DNA from: Channallabes apus
Taxonomy: Eukaryota > Chordata > Actinopteri > Siluriformes > Clariidae
DNA length: 64,000 nt
Direction: 5' to 3'
NCBI GenBank assembly: GCA_030522415.1
Contig: CM060107.1
Span: 19,910,553-19,974,552, forward strand
Below the pieces are notes generated by a model. The model was given only the letters and a program-made list of their open reading frames with translations, made no database searches and was not told the DNA's origin. Shown one piece after another: positions 45,283 through 56,211 of this stretch. Made by a program: the position numbers and the translations under genes. The number at the start of each line of letters is the position of its first letter. The first letter of the stretch is position 1.

Positions 45283-45600
45283 TTCCCTTTCAAAGGCTAC
45301 ACTCGATGCTGCGTGAAAACACTATGGGAACATTTACATTTAGGCATTTAGCAGACACTCTTATCCAGAGAGACTTACATTTTTATCTCATTACACATCT
45401 GAGCAGTTGAGGGTTAAGGGCCTTGCTCAAGGGCCCAACAGTGGCAACTTGGTGGTTGTGGGGTTTGAACCTGGGATCTTCCGAACCGTAGTCCAATGCC
45501 TTAACCACTGAGCTACCCCCTGGAACATCTTTTCGTGTTGCCTATTATGAAGCATGTGTGTATCAAACACTGCAAATTTTGGCTTATACAGATCTGGCCG
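45283..45600 (+). mobile_element. DIRS terminal fragment split by a SINE
   Basis: TTCCCTTTCAAAGGCTACAC at about 45282 to GGGAACAT, then after the SINE ATCTTTTCGTGTTGCC to CTGCAAATTTTGG, matches the left terminal repeat of DIRS copy B (31628-31735). No DIRS coding sequence follows. Confidence 0.82.
45334..45521 (-). mobile_element. tRNA-derived SINE, second family (copy 2), 7-bp target duplication
   Basis: Same family as 8062-8248. GGAACAT is duplicated at 45327-45333 and 45522-45528, and removing the SINE restores the DIRS terminal sequence seen at 31670-31685. Confidence 0.9.
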
Positions 45601-46151
45601 TTAAGACTGCGTGTGTTTTCCCTGCGAGATGCCGCAATTTAGCGAGCGACTTGCCGTAAGCAACATTCGGGAATTTAAATAAATGTGTTGTGCTTCACTG
45701 AATATTCGCCAGATGGCGCATGGAAGGACTTTATCTAAAAGCCGGACAAAGTACTGTACAACGAAGAATTGTGTATAATTAGTTAGCCTAAAACAATATT
45801 GTTTCCAATGCTGAAGCAAACATGAATTTTATATTGTTTTACAACAGATCTTTCATGATGAATGTGTGTATATGTGCTTCATACTATTTTCATAATGATG
45901 AAATGAGATGCCCAAATTCGTGCTTTAAAATTCCTAATATGTTTCTTATATAGTTTTTGTAATGTCTTAACAGGGACAAAACAGTGAAAGACATGGCAAT
46001 GTCTTGGTTTAAATGGTCTTGAAATAAATTTTATTTCCTGATAGTAGGCTATCTGATAGTGTTAACTATGTGAATGTCCTGATTCGTGAAAATGCCAACA
46101 TGTCTTATTAAAAACGTAAAAATGTGTCGACATCATCAGAAGACATGAATG

Positions 46152-46156
<5 letters not shown>

Positions 46157-46212
<56 letters not shown>
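46157..46212 (+). repeat. AT microsatellite
   Basis: About 27 AT units without interruption. Confidence 0.97.
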
Positions 46213-46217
<5 letters not shown>

Positions 46218-46829
46218 TAAGTAAATATTAAGTAAATATTATTTTATGAACACAAAGTTTTTCGGGAATTTTATAATAATCATCATGATTTATCTCACTT
46301 CCGAGGCGAACGCTGGCGCTATTAGCAGCTGCTGCTCCATGGAAGATTTTAGAGTTTTAGGTCTATGATTTTACTTTATTTTTTATTTATGTTGGGCTAG
46401 TTTTACGCTGCTATCTTGTGACTGTACGCGACATCGCACAAACTTGGTTTGGACTAACACCGGTTCGGATATCGCCGCTAGCTGGATTCCTCTCGGCTGT
46501 GACTATGGTGATTGGCAAATTACTTCTGTGGCTTGCGGCCGCGGGGATTTTTCTCTCTTCAACTCTCCGCCCGGTGTCATCTTTACATGAATACTCAGCA
46601 GCGGAACTGTTGCAGTTACATGTCCATTACAGCCAGCCTCCACCAGCGCTGTATCTTCACTAGGATATTGTTTATTTACCTCGCCGCAAATATGCCCACC
46701 GTGGATGTTTCAGTTCGACTCTACATGACCAATTCCATCTTTTTGGTCTTCAAATGCCCGTCCTCGAAGGAAACACACTCGTACTGCTGATCCTAGTTTG
46801 CTAGTAAGGCTCACTAAGGTGACTTCCAC

Positions 46830-47690
46830 AAATACCGGTAAGAACAATCTTTCATTTGGACTGTGGAATCTACGTTAACTGACCAACAAGGGGCCTTTTG
46901 TTTATGACCTGCTGATGGATCGTAAGTTCAATTTCCTTTGTTTAACAGAGACCTGGCAACAAAGCAATTACTTTTTTCACTTAAATCTAGTAAACCACAA
47001 ACTGTTGGCCAGGGTGGGGGGATTGCAATATTGCATAAGGCGAAATGGAAAGTTGTAACCATTCCTGAACCTGAATATACATCATTTGAATCGGCTGCAG
47101 TGCAAATTAACAGAGTTGTTCCTACCATTCTTGCTGTGGTGTACAGACCTCCAAAGGCCAATCCAGCATTTCTACAGGAATTACCTACATTTTTAACTTC
47201 TCTTTGCTCTCTGTCCCCTAATTTGGTGTTGGTTGGTGATTTCAATATCCATGTAGATGATTCAGAAAGCTCCTTTTCAACAGAGTTTTCATCATGTTTG
47301 GATAGTTTTGGACTGCAGCAATTTATCAAAGCACCTACTCACTCAAAAGGTCATACTTTGGACTTGGTCTGCTGCTCTGGCGTCATCCCCAATAATTTTA
47401 CTATTACTGATTTATCACTGTCTGATCACATGTTGGTTTCTTTTAATGATGTTCTATCTATAGTCAAGCACAATTTGAAACTTACCATGACTTTTCGTAA
47501 TATTAAGAACATTGATGTTTCAGTGCTCTCAGAACATTTGTCTACACTTCCATATATCAACTACCCTTCGACTCCTGATGATCTAGTTCAGCACTATGAT
47601 GATCATTTGCAAATCATCCTTGATGTGTGTGCTCCATTGAAAACAAGGAAGGTCTCGTTTGTCAACTCGCCCCCTGCTTTACTTGTGAAC
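46830..47690 (+). pseudogene. L2-like LINE endonuclease
   Basis: FGLWNLR (Asn block, followed by a TAA where a serine codon is expected), FLCLTETWQ (Glu) and, in the frame open from 46938, GGGIAILHK, LAVVYRPPK, LVLVGDFNIHVDD (Asp-Asn) and KGHTLDLV...LSDHMLVSF (final SDH) are the ordered motifs of the LINE endonuclease that nicks target DNA. A frameshift near 46995 and the stop near 46850 inactivate it. The first coding residues cannot be placed because of the upstream breaks. Confidence 0.88.
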
Positions 47691-48590
47691 TTCGCCATCT
47701 TAAGGTCAAGGGTCGTCGTTTGGAACGACTATGCACTAAGACTGGACTTGCTGTTCATAAAGATTTGTATGCGGATGATATGAAAGCTTACAAGACTGCA
47801 CTTTCCACTGCAAGAATGAACTATTATGCTGGTCTTATGGCAACTGGTCCCTCTAACGACTCACTTAGTTAAAATTGGTTTACCTTTCTTATCTTCCTTA
47901 ATTATAGACATCATGCATGCATCACTTCTTTCCGGTATTGTTCCCATCAGTTTTAAAACTGCAGTGCTAACTCTAATCCTCAAGAAACTAGGCCTTGACT
48001 CAAGTAAATTCGACAACTATCGTCCTATTTCAAATTTGTCGTTCTCGGCTAAAACACTTGAAAGGATTGTTACTTCCCAGCTCTGTGATTATCTTTCCAG
48101 TAATAGCCTTTTTGAAATGTTCCAATCTGGCTTTCGTTCTCAACACACTGTTGAGGCCGCACTAGTAAAGATATCAAATGACTTGCTGTTGGCTGCTGAT
48201 TCTGGATCTTAGTGCCGCTTTTGATACTGTCTCACACACCATACTATTGAACAGATTGGAATCTATTGGTATTACTGGTATAGCCCTTTCTTGGTTTCAT
48301 TCCTATTTTTCTGATTGCACGCAATTTGTACAAATTAAACAGTTTCAATCAACCACTACTCCAGTTGTCACTGGTGTCCCTCAGGGCTCCATGCTAGGAC
48401 CGCTCCTGTTTCTTATCTATCTTCTTCCAATAGGGAGCATATTTAGGAAATATGGCATTCAATTTCACTGCTATGCAGATGATACCCAACTCTATCTCTC
48501 CTCTAAACCTTCCATGATGTCGCTCCCTTCTGCTCTTGTTGAGTGCCTTGAAGAGTTAAAGGCTTGATTTTCAAGCAATTTTCTTAAAAC
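47691..48590 (+). pseudogene. L2-like LINE reverse transcriptase, N-terminal and catalytic part
   Basis: Frames 47826-48212 and 48178-48567 hold FKTAVLTLILKKLGLDSSKF, NYRPISNLSFSAKTLERIV and QSGFRSQHTVEAALVK, then LDLSAAFDTVSHTILLNRLE (motif A), TGVPQGSMLGPLLFLIYL and [14 protein letters not shown] (YADD). About 10 bases of overlap mark the frameshift at 48178-48212. Sequence after LEELKA is shortened: roughly 100 codons expected before the C-terminal domain are missing, and the solo LTR starts at 48638. Confidence 0.9.
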
Positions 48591-49291
48591 ACATCGCTCC
48601 CGTTTTGCAAAATCTGCACTGGCTCCCTGTTAAATACTGTAAAGTTTTTCTAAAGTTTCGTAGTAGAAGAGGCGAGTTGCTCAGTCTGTCCGCTGTGCTT
48701 CGGTAAGCTTTTCTGGCGCCAGGAGAGACTCAGTCAAACACACACACAGGTTGTCTGTCAGAAAGGTCTCTGTTTATTACAGTTTTTCTCGATTGCTAAA
48801 ACACATTACTGGAAAGCTGCTCTCCTTTTCCCTAAACTCTGAACACAAAACCCAATTTTCAAGCTACATTCACAAAACCTCTGACTTTTCTTGCAAAACC
48901 AAACTTTCATCCCAAAACAGTTTAATCTGTTCTCAAAACTGAACTATGCTGTCAAATCATGCCTCAAGTCAATATAAATTAAATACTCTACTGAGTAGTC
49001 ACGAAACACTACATAGAAAAAAGGAAAACACAATGCTCAGGACATGAAGCGGTAGAAATAAATGTTTATTTAGGCTAAATGCATGTTGCAAAATAAAATA
49101 CTTGGGCATTTTTAACACGTGTACATAGAAAACATAATTTGCAAAAAAAAACAGAAATCCTGTGCATTTACATGTAGCACTTGTACAGAGAATTAAAGGA
49201 CAAAAATATACAAATTAAGTACTACGAAAAGAAGTGCACTACTCCGCCACAGCATCATTTCCCCGTGATGGTTCAGGCCACAGGACTTCAG

Positions 49292-49790
49292 CTACATCAC
49301 AGGACACATTTTCTCTGGCCAGGCAACGGGGGGAAAAAACCCTGGCATGCCGGATCCAGGCTTGACATCACAGGCCACACCCATGTCACCACAGGCCACA
49401 CCCATGTCACCACAGGCCACACCCATGTCACCACAGGCCAGTTCCATGTCACCACAGGCCAGTTCCATGGCTTGCAGGAGATTTACCCTGGTGAAAGGTT
49501 GGCGTTCATATACTTTCCACTGCCATGAGGAGAAGAATTCTTCAATGGGGTTCAGGCAAGGGGAGTACGGTGGAAGGCAAAGATTGATAAAACCTTGGTT
49601 CATATTGAACCACTCTCTAAGCTAGAGGCCTCTGTGAAAACTCACATTGACCCAAACAACAACAACGATGGGCTGCTCATCCTGCTGCCCTAACAGAGCA
49701 TCTCGCATGTGATCCTTCTCCTTTTGGTTGAAGATTAACCGACCTCCTCTCACACAAACTCCTCTTCTTAGATTTCTATCCATTGTAGTG
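49292..49790 (-). pseudogene. IS630-like transposase with 7-residue repeat expansion
   Basis: From about 49790 the frame gives IFNQKEKDHMR, then VVVVWVNVSFHRG, where the second catalytic Asp (usually DNVSFH) is replaced, then a TAG, then LCLPPYSPCLNPIEEFFSSW with the catalytic Glu. QAMELACGDM follows and is expanded into five ACGDM units encoded by a 21-bp minisatellite, after which the expected tail is frameshifted (PGFFPPVAWPE). The first catalytic block is not found. Inactive. Confidence 0.82.
49372..49482 (+). repeat. 21-bp minisatellite within transposase
   Basis: About five units of CATGTCACCACAGGCCACACC, the last two with CCAGTTC in place of CCACACC. The length is a multiple of three, so the frame is kept. 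Confidence 0.93.
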
Positions 49791-50551
49791 CCTCACAAAC
49801 CAGTGCTCTGGCTTATATGTACCCTCACATCATTAGCCAAAAGTGTGATAAATTTTGAATTGTTGTGTTCAACCGGTGACACCTGAGCTTTAATTGTGTT
49901 TGACTTTTGCCGCCTGTGCTCACCATTATGCAACACAGGTGCATCACAATGACAATGTGTTGACAAGATGTGTCTAAACAGGTGAAAAGCGCTTACGGTT
50001 TTGCCAAAAGAGTGACTGATTCAATAAGTGGGTTCAGGCAACTGAGAATTTGGTTCAGACAAAAGGGTTTAGTGTTTTAGCAATCGAGAAAAACTGTAAC
50101 AGCAAAAGAAGTGTTTTATATATGTTTGACCAAACGCCTGTGCTATAGACATATGTTACTACAAAGAACATGAACCATTGTAAATGTCCTGGTGAGATCC
50201 TGAAGAATCAAAGGAGAGGAAGATAGAGAGGTGTCTGTCCAGAGACAGATCACAAGATGTTGGCTCGAGTTAGGGGGAGAGGGGGAAGGAGACAGAGGGG
50301 GAGAGAGAGGGGGTAGAGAGGGAAGGAGACAGAGGGAGATAGCGGGAGAGGGGGAGAGAGAGGGAGAGAGATAGACATAAAGAGAGTATGGGAAGGTGAG
50401 CGTGGGAGCGTTCACACCTTTAAGAACAGATGCAGGAGGAGACAGGAAGATAGCAGCAGGAAAGATTTAACACGTTAATATCAGATCTATGAGGAAGAGA
50501 GCAAGAGAGTATAAATAACTCCTTTATATATAAAATAATTCTAACAAATAC

Positions 50552-50890
50552 CGTGTAGATTTTAAAATTCTACTTTTAACCTACAAAGCACTAAATAACT
50601 TGGCACCTTCATATCTTTTGGACCTTCTTGATATACATATCCCGTCGCGTGATTTAAGGTCTGCTTCTGCAATTACACCCGTTCGTCCACGTACACGGAC
50701 AGTTTCTATGGGGTCTCGAGCCTTTGGTTATGCGGCACCTTTTTTATGGAATCGACTTCCTGTCGAGATCCTCAACAGTCCAAGTTTCCTAGTTTTTAAA
50801 TCTTGTCTAAAAACCTGTTTGTTTAAAATTCAAATTCAAATTTTATTTGTCACATACATTTGTTATTTGTTTAGACAGGCTTTTACATAA
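50552..50890 (+). pseudogene. L2-like LINE ORF2 C-terminal domain
   Basis: It resumes directly after the LTR target duplication: a [18 protein letters not shown] motif, then APSYLLDLLDIHIPSRDLRS and GSRAFGYAAPFLWNRLPVEI, ending FKSCLKTCLF. The codons for the last residues (RQAF) are pushed apart by the 41-bp insert at 50826-50866. Confidence 0.88.
50826..50866 (+). mobile_element. 41-bp LINE-tail insertion with 7-bp target duplication
   Basis: TTCAAATTTTATTTGTCACA is typical of a fish LINE 3' end. TTGTTTA is repeated at 50819-50825 and 50867-50873. It looks like an extremely 5'-truncated retrotransposition. Confidence 0.7.
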
Positions 50891-50998
50891 TGCAGTTCTC
50901 TGTCTGTTTTATTTTTAAATCGTTCTTATACTTTGACTGTAAGGTGTCCTTGAGTGCCATGAAAGGCGCCATTAAATAAAATGTATTATTATTATTAT

Positions 50999-51754
50999 CG
51001 TCATATTTGCTGTTTGTGTCCAGCATAATTATTTCATCTATTATTTAACCAAGGCTGGAAATAATAGCTGGAATGTGATGTGATTGTGAATTTATGACTG
51101 AAATAAAGCTATTCGTCTTTTGTAAAGTACTTTCACTGCTCGGACTTTTTAATTCGTTTTAAACCCCTCACAAATGCGTGTGTATACAGCTCAAAACCTA
51201 CATCAGTTATTAAAGATAGCGTCTATTTAGAAAAAATGCCCCAGCGATTTCGGAGCTTCAGGAAATCTCCCGGCGATCTGCGCATAACACCGGGCCAACT
51301 CATGTCGGAAAGAATTTATAAACGTTTTCTAAACGTGGGCTATTGTTTTTTTTTTTTTACTTATAATATTTGTTAATTTAATTTAAATGAGGTTTGGGCT
51401 CAGGACTTCGATTCGGCATCGTAATCCTCTTTAATTTAGTACATAGTTTTAATCAGCGCTCATCCGCATGAATAAAGTTTTCCACAGCGCAACGGCAGAA
51501 GTATGAATGCGTCGGGAAAACAGCAAGCAGACTGACTCTGACCATTTAAAAAAACTTTTTTTGAATTTTCTGACGTGCTCAAGTTCACCAAAAACAATAC
51601 AGAACAGCGCACCTTATTTGCTTTCAAACATTTACAAAATCATAACGTTTATTCGTTATTGTGAGTGCGCTTAAATAAAAGTTGAGTCTTATAAAGGCTA
51701 TGTAGTCTTATATAGTTTTATTATATAGTTTTTGCACATTAATTAGTGCAAAAA

Positions 51755-51795
<41 letters not shown>

Positions 51796-52942
51796 CAGAC
51801 CAAATCGTCATTAGCACGTCCCTCCCACAAAGAGCGCAGCCATTTACTTTCTTTCCATTTACAGTACTTACATCTGAACTGAGTCGTTTACATAAGTCAC
51901 TGATCAATAGCTCATCATATCAATTTATTCATACAGATGTACGTGTTTTTGCATATTAATCTGAGTCCTCATCTGTTACATTTTTGAGGACAATAGTTTT
52001 TTCAGCCTGTCACGGCGTGCGCCCAAATCAATATCGCTCCTCGCTCACTAGTTACTAGTTACTTCTAGAACTTTATGGGATTAAGCTATCACCAAAAGTG
52101 CAAGCTTTAAAGATGAAGTTATCATCTTAAAACATTTGATATGGCTTGACTACAAGTCTTTACATGTTCAGTGTTTACATGTTCGCCTTAAAATGTTTTA
52201 ATGCGTTAAGGTTTCAATGTCATACTTTTAAGTCCACTAGTCCAGAGTGCTGATTTGAATGTTGTAACTTCACTGCTTCAGATGGTTATTAGGTTTTAAA
52301 GTTTATTCTACAGTTTGTTTAATGTATTTTCTACTGTATTTTATTTCTAAACGAATGCTGTATTTTATTTATTTATAATTATTTGTTTAAAACAAGTATT
52401 TCAGGCTCTGATGCCGTGCAGTTGTTCCTACGGATGCAAAATTTAGCTGAATACACTTTTATTAAAAAGACAACCTGTATCTAGACTGTGAATGTCAAAA
52501 ATATTTGGTAATGTTGGTGAATAAACTGTTTAATTATATATTAGCTGTGTGATTTATGAAAGATATAGATGAAATAATTACTTAAGTTTCTTTCCAAAAC
52601 ATAAATTAGCAACATTTACATTATTATAGGGAGTAATATAAATTGATAAAACCAAGTAAGTAAAAATCTCACAAAACAAAATGATAGTAAGATTTACTTA
52701 ATAAGTTCATAAAATCAAGGTTCCTGCTGATACAAGAATAAATTAACTTTACTTGATTATTTGAAATAAATCTAAATTATGCATTAAATATATAATGAGG
52801 GATTATGTAACTTTTACATGATTTCTTTGATTGTTAATTTAATTGTTAAGTAGATTTTACCTGACAATTACGGGTGAGTTTTACTTCATATTGGAGCAAT
52901 AAAATTTACTTAAAATCTATGTGTGCAAATTGTTACAAGGAG
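50999..52942. other. Repeat-derived non-coding region
   Basis: No gene. 51660-51745 (GTCTTATAAAGGCTATGTAG) matches 22755-22815. 51784-51945 is a direct repeat of 53780-53930. A CA array lies at 51766-51794. These suggest a relative of the composite element at 22104-28284. Confidence 0.6.
51784..51945 (+). repeat. Direct repeat pair, first copy
   Basis: About 155 bp (CAGCAGACCAAATCGTCATT ... CAATTTATTCATACAGATGT) nearly identical to 53780-53930. This copy carries an extra five bases, a TACAGTA at 51860-51866, where the second copy has TA. Confidence 0.92.
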
Positions 52943-53107
52943 TTTACATTTAGGCATTTGGCAGACACTCTTATGTAGAGCAACTTATTACACATCTGAG
53001 CAGTTGAGGGCCTTGGGCCCAACAATGGCAACTTGGTGGTTGTGGGATTTGAACCTGGGATCTTCCAAACTGTAGTCCAATGCCTTAACCACTGAGCTAC
53101 CCCTGAC
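52943..53107 (-). mobile_element. tRNA-derived SINE, second family (copy 3), internally shortened
   Basis: Same order of blocks as 8062-8248, with small deletions around GCAGACACTCTTATGTAGAG and GAGGGCCTTGGGCCC. It lies within a TTTACTTAA-rich repeat whose right end TTTTTTTTCAGTG (to 53175) next to TA resembles the CACTG-ended MITE at 38584-39797. Confidence 0.85.
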
Positions 53108-53729
53108 CCCAAGATTTACTCAAGTAAAGTAAAAGATTTACTCAAGTAAATCTTACAAGTTCTTTTTTTTCAGTGTAGGTTGTTGTTCTTTTAGTGTCAC
53201 TGTGTGTGCTTTACAATGCCAGACAACATTCAAATGCAAATTATTCACTCCCCAGGTGTAAATCAGCTGTTCTCACCTATACTGTACATTCAGAGAAACT
53301 GAAATGCACCTCTCCACACTTTAAAAACCTCTTGAATCTGAGGCTCTTCTGAAGACTTTCAGTCCACTTTTTAAATTTGTGTAAATTTAATCTTCTAGAT
53401 TCCAGATTCTAAAGTTGACATTGTTACCGTTTTTAATCCTTGATTGGGAGAAATTTTGATTTTCCTTATGATAGCACAAATTGCATTGTCACAATAATAT
53501 TTATTGATATTTTTATTTAACAAAAAATCAGGTATGGGGCTATCTTGGGTTATTAATCCTCGTGCCTGGTTTAGTATTCAGTGCGCACCGTACATCTGTT
53601 ATTTTACAACTATATCATAACACTCAGAAAGACCTTTTATTTGGGGTTAAGTGACTGATTTTTCAGCTGAGCCTCGTTTCACTGAATAATCCACGACTTT
53701 TCATGAGTATGTAGGACCTTTTGACACCC

Positions 53730-53768
<39 letters not shown>

Positions 53769-54227
53769 ACACACACACACAGCAGACCAAATCGTCATTA
53801 GCATGTCACTCCCCCAAACAGCGCAGCCATTTACTTTCTTTCCATTTACTTACATCTGAACTGAGTCATTTACATAAGTCACTGATCAATAGCTCATCAT
53901 ATCAATTTATTCATACAGATGTTTTACATGGAAATTTATAGGCTTCGTACTGTATGATCGACTCTGACAGAGCCATAAGAACAGTGGCAGCTGGAACACC
54001 TAAAACAGATGCAGGATTATTTTTTATTATCTAAATAAAAATGCTTTTCTAAACGTGGGCTATTATTATTTAATGTTGACATCGGTGGGACCTCCATGTA
54101 AGGGCTATTTATAGTCCAAAAGTGGTCCAAACGTGGTCATTTGTGGACATCTTTTCAACATAAAATTTTGACTTAACACGTCATTTTTACACAACTTCTA
54201 TGTAGTCCTATGTTTTAAGAGAGTGGA
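53108..54227. other. Repeat-derived non-coding region
   Basis: Includes a segment at 53235-53305 that is the reverse complement of 26755-26835, the second 155-bp direct repeat, and 54060-54180 with GTCCAAAAGTGGTCC-type sequence that may belong to the GACGTCC repeat continuing at 54820. Confidence 0.5.
53780..53930 (+). repeat. Direct repeat pair, second copy
   Basis: Partner of 51784-51945. It is preceded by CT and CA microsatellites (53729-53779). Confidence 0.92.
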
Positions 54228-54519
54228 TGACATGTTTGGAGAGACGAGTTGGCTTGATTGCTTCCCAATGCAAGCGGCTGGGAGTACTTTATTTCTTCAC
54301 AGCACACATAAAGCATGGGAAACACATTCACTCGAGAACCAGACCCAATTCAGCCTTAGCATGAACATTCAACAAGTCACACACACATACATAACACACC
54401 CAACTTGGCTGAATCCACCAACCCAAACACTTTTCCCCAACAGGGTGGACACACAGCAACCCCCCACCCCACCCCCGCAAAGCATGACGGTCGTCAGCCA
54501 CCGCCCCGCCCATGTCACA
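54228..54519 (-). repeat. Gypsy 3' LTR, short family
   Basis: On the minus strand it starts TGTGACATGGGCGGGGC directly after a polypurine tract and ends AACATGTCA. It contains AATAAA (about 54284-54289, minus strand). Length 292 bp. Confidence 0.7.
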
Positions 54520-54532
54520 CTGCCCCCACACG
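54520..54532 (-). promoter_or_regulatory. Polypurine tract
   Basis: CGTGTGGGGGCAG on the minus strand, immediately before the LTR start; it would prime plus-strand synthesis. Confidence 0.65.
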
Positions 54533-54830
54533 AGCTGTGACCGTCCCCGGTCACCATGACTCTCTCAGTCTTGGAGGCGTGAAGGCGGTCAGCGCTGGCG
54601 TTGTGAATGCCGGAGTCCTTTTTTAGGGGAGGGAGGAGCGCAAACATTGTCTGGAGGCGGTCCGGCCTCCACAGAGTTCGATGTTTCACCGGCGTGCGGC
54701 TGGTAGGAGCAAGACGGTCTCGGTGGATCACATCGGACGACATCAGAGAGCTGAGCAATTACCGTACAGGGGCCCACCCAGTGGGACATAAGCTAGTCCT
54801 AAAACACACACTGCCACTGTCATAGACGTC
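54533..54830 (-). pseudogene. Gypsy integrase C-terminal tail
   Basis: Minus-strand frames show WVGPCTVIAQLSDVV, the GPY/F-like module, and in a second frame VIHRDRLAPTSRTPVKH, the conserved HRDRLAP that ends this domain. Some 15 codons between them appear deleted. A proline-rich tail and stop precede the polypurine tract. Everything upstream (the rest of pol and gag) is missing, and the boundary at about 54830 abuts an unrelated repeat. Confidence 0.7.
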
Positions 54831-55105
54831 CAAATGACATCCAAATGTTGAACGTCAAATGTCCAAGTTGGGTCATGGTTGGACGTCCAAATAGTGGACC
54901 TAGTTTGAACGTCGAAATGACGTCCAAAGAAAATAAGCCAGATTAGGTCAAATGGAGAACGTCAAAATGACGTCCAAGTTGGGTCATGGTTGGACGTCCA
55001 AATAGTGGACCTAGTTTGGTCATCGAATAGATGTCCAGAATTGGTCATGGACCGACGGACCCAATATAGACATGATCTGCACGTCTATCTGACGTCCAAT
55101 GTTTA
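54820..55105 (+). repeat. GACGTCC-rich repeat with 117-bp internal periodicity
   Basis: AAGTTGGGTCATGGTTGGAC and the next 25 bases occur at about 54863 and 54980. Many GACGTCCAA motifs in both orientations occur throughout. Similar AACGTCC repeats in fish are parts of non-autonomous DNA transposons, but termini are not clear here. Confidence 0.7.
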
Positions 55106-56211
55106 GTGGGATCGTGATCCTCCTCTTTACTTTCCTAAGTAGAATCAGTGCATAATCACACACATAAAGTTTTGTAAATTAATTTAATGTTTAACTTGTA
55201 TTTCATAAGGTTTTGCAAGCGGAGGTACAGCGCAACGGTGGTAATTATTTACTATTAAAGAATTATGATGATCTGTCACGGCGTGCGCCTGTGATGGGTG
55301 TGCCTATAGCGCCTACTATCGCTACTCACTCACTCCGTAGGCTCCCTGAATAGGCGGCAAAGGGACGGAGCATCATATACGTTCCGGTTGGCGATAATTA
55401 ACGTTAATATGATCTTTGGCTTGCTCCACATTATAAAAGCTAGGCACTGAGTTTAGTCCGAGGTCCGGGAAGTACGTGATGTGGTGGAGAATAGGAGACT
55501 GGCAGGTGAGTGGGGCGATGTGACACGCCTCAGGGACTTTAAACAAGGACCCTGGAATTCCGGCCCTTTGATCCCCGCGCTGAGGACAGCGCGAGAAAGA
55601 GCTGCACAATGTGTATAAATCAATGTGTGCGTGTATGTGTTTGTGTATAATATGAAATTGTATTTGATAGAGGTATATATTAACTCATGCTAGGGTACTT
55701 ATATGCTAAATTTATGAATTACACTCAAAATATCAAATCCCACTATGAAGTCTGATTTAATTGTTACCATTAAACATTTTATATCTATTTATGTTTATTT
55801 TTCTATTTATGTTTATGTTTTGCTGGCGAAATACATTTTAGGCAGAGACGTCTGCTCGGTCTTGTTAATTTGTTAATTTGCGGGTGCGTTACAATAATAA
55901 TAATAACAATAATAAAGTCGGAGAACTACTACTAATAATAATAATAATTCTGAATGTAGAAAGCACAGTCAAAGAAGTACCATCATTGAAGGAGAGAAGA
56001 AAATTAAGAATAAGCTTTCTTAAGTAAGTTTGAGCTTGACACGTTTATGAGCTCTGTCGCTTGCTGTCAATGGGCGCCTAAGAGACATAACACATTTTTT
56101 CAGCTTCAGTAGACACACAATACTTCAGACTGAAACACGACTGCCCCCTCCAGGTAATGACGTGCATTTTCACAGCTTGCCGCGCGCAGCCGTGTGTTTT
56201 TAAAGGCCAGG
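55106..56211. other. Spacer; shared module but no gene
   Basis: 55325-55425 shares GATAATTAACGTTAATATGATCT in direct orientation and GCCTATTCAGGGAGCCTACGG in inverted orientation with 22890-23030. A loose AAT microsatellite lies at 55892-55950. The frame 55373-55609 (minus) has no recognised domain. Confidence 0.5.

Larger units (their letters stand above)
48780..50096 (-). mobile_element. IS630/Tc1-like DNA transposon nested in the solo LTR
   Basis: Perfect terminal inverted repeats of at least 25 bp: CAGTTTTTCTCGATTGCTAA at 48780 and its complement ending ACTG at 50096, with TA on both sides (48778-48779 and 50097-50098). The CAG ends make it a candidate source of TACAGTA/TACTGTA scars. 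The transposase lies on the minus strand. Confidence 0.92.
48638..50546. mobile_element. Solo LTR (TG...CA) with 5-bp target duplication, itself interrupted
   Basis: It starts TGTAAAGTTTTTC and ends TTCTAACA, flanked by AATAC at 48633-48637 and 50547-50551. Without the inner transposon it is about 590 bp. It includes a purine-rich tract (50265-50375) and GTATAAATAA near 50508. The retroelement family and orientation cannot be fixed from the ends alone. Confidence 0.75.
46295..50998 (+). mobile_element. L2-like LINE, interrupted by nested insertions
   Basis: The 5' region (46295-46830) is followed by endonuclease, reverse transcriptase and a 3' UTR ending AAATAAAATG with TATTATTATTATTAT. A solo LTR (48638-50546) lies in the C-terminal coding region and contains an IS630/Tc1-like transposon. 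A 41-bp insert lies at 50826-50866. The family differs from the LINE at 18769-30206 in its 3' tail. Confidence 0.88.

Noticed and set aside
46418..46790. Two overlapping frames before the L2-like endonuclease, considered as LINE ORF1
   Set aside because: No zinc, coiled-coil or esterase motif is visible and neither frame runs on. They may simply be 5' UTR.
48632..48642. TACTGTA at the solo LTR start counted as an excision scar
   Set aside because: It is formed by the junction of the AATAC target duplication with the LTR's TGTA start, so it is coincidental.
54223..54626. Plus-strand proline-rich frames
   Set aside because: They lie antisense to a Gypsy LTR and integrase tail identified by polypurine tract, AATAAA and HRDRLAP.
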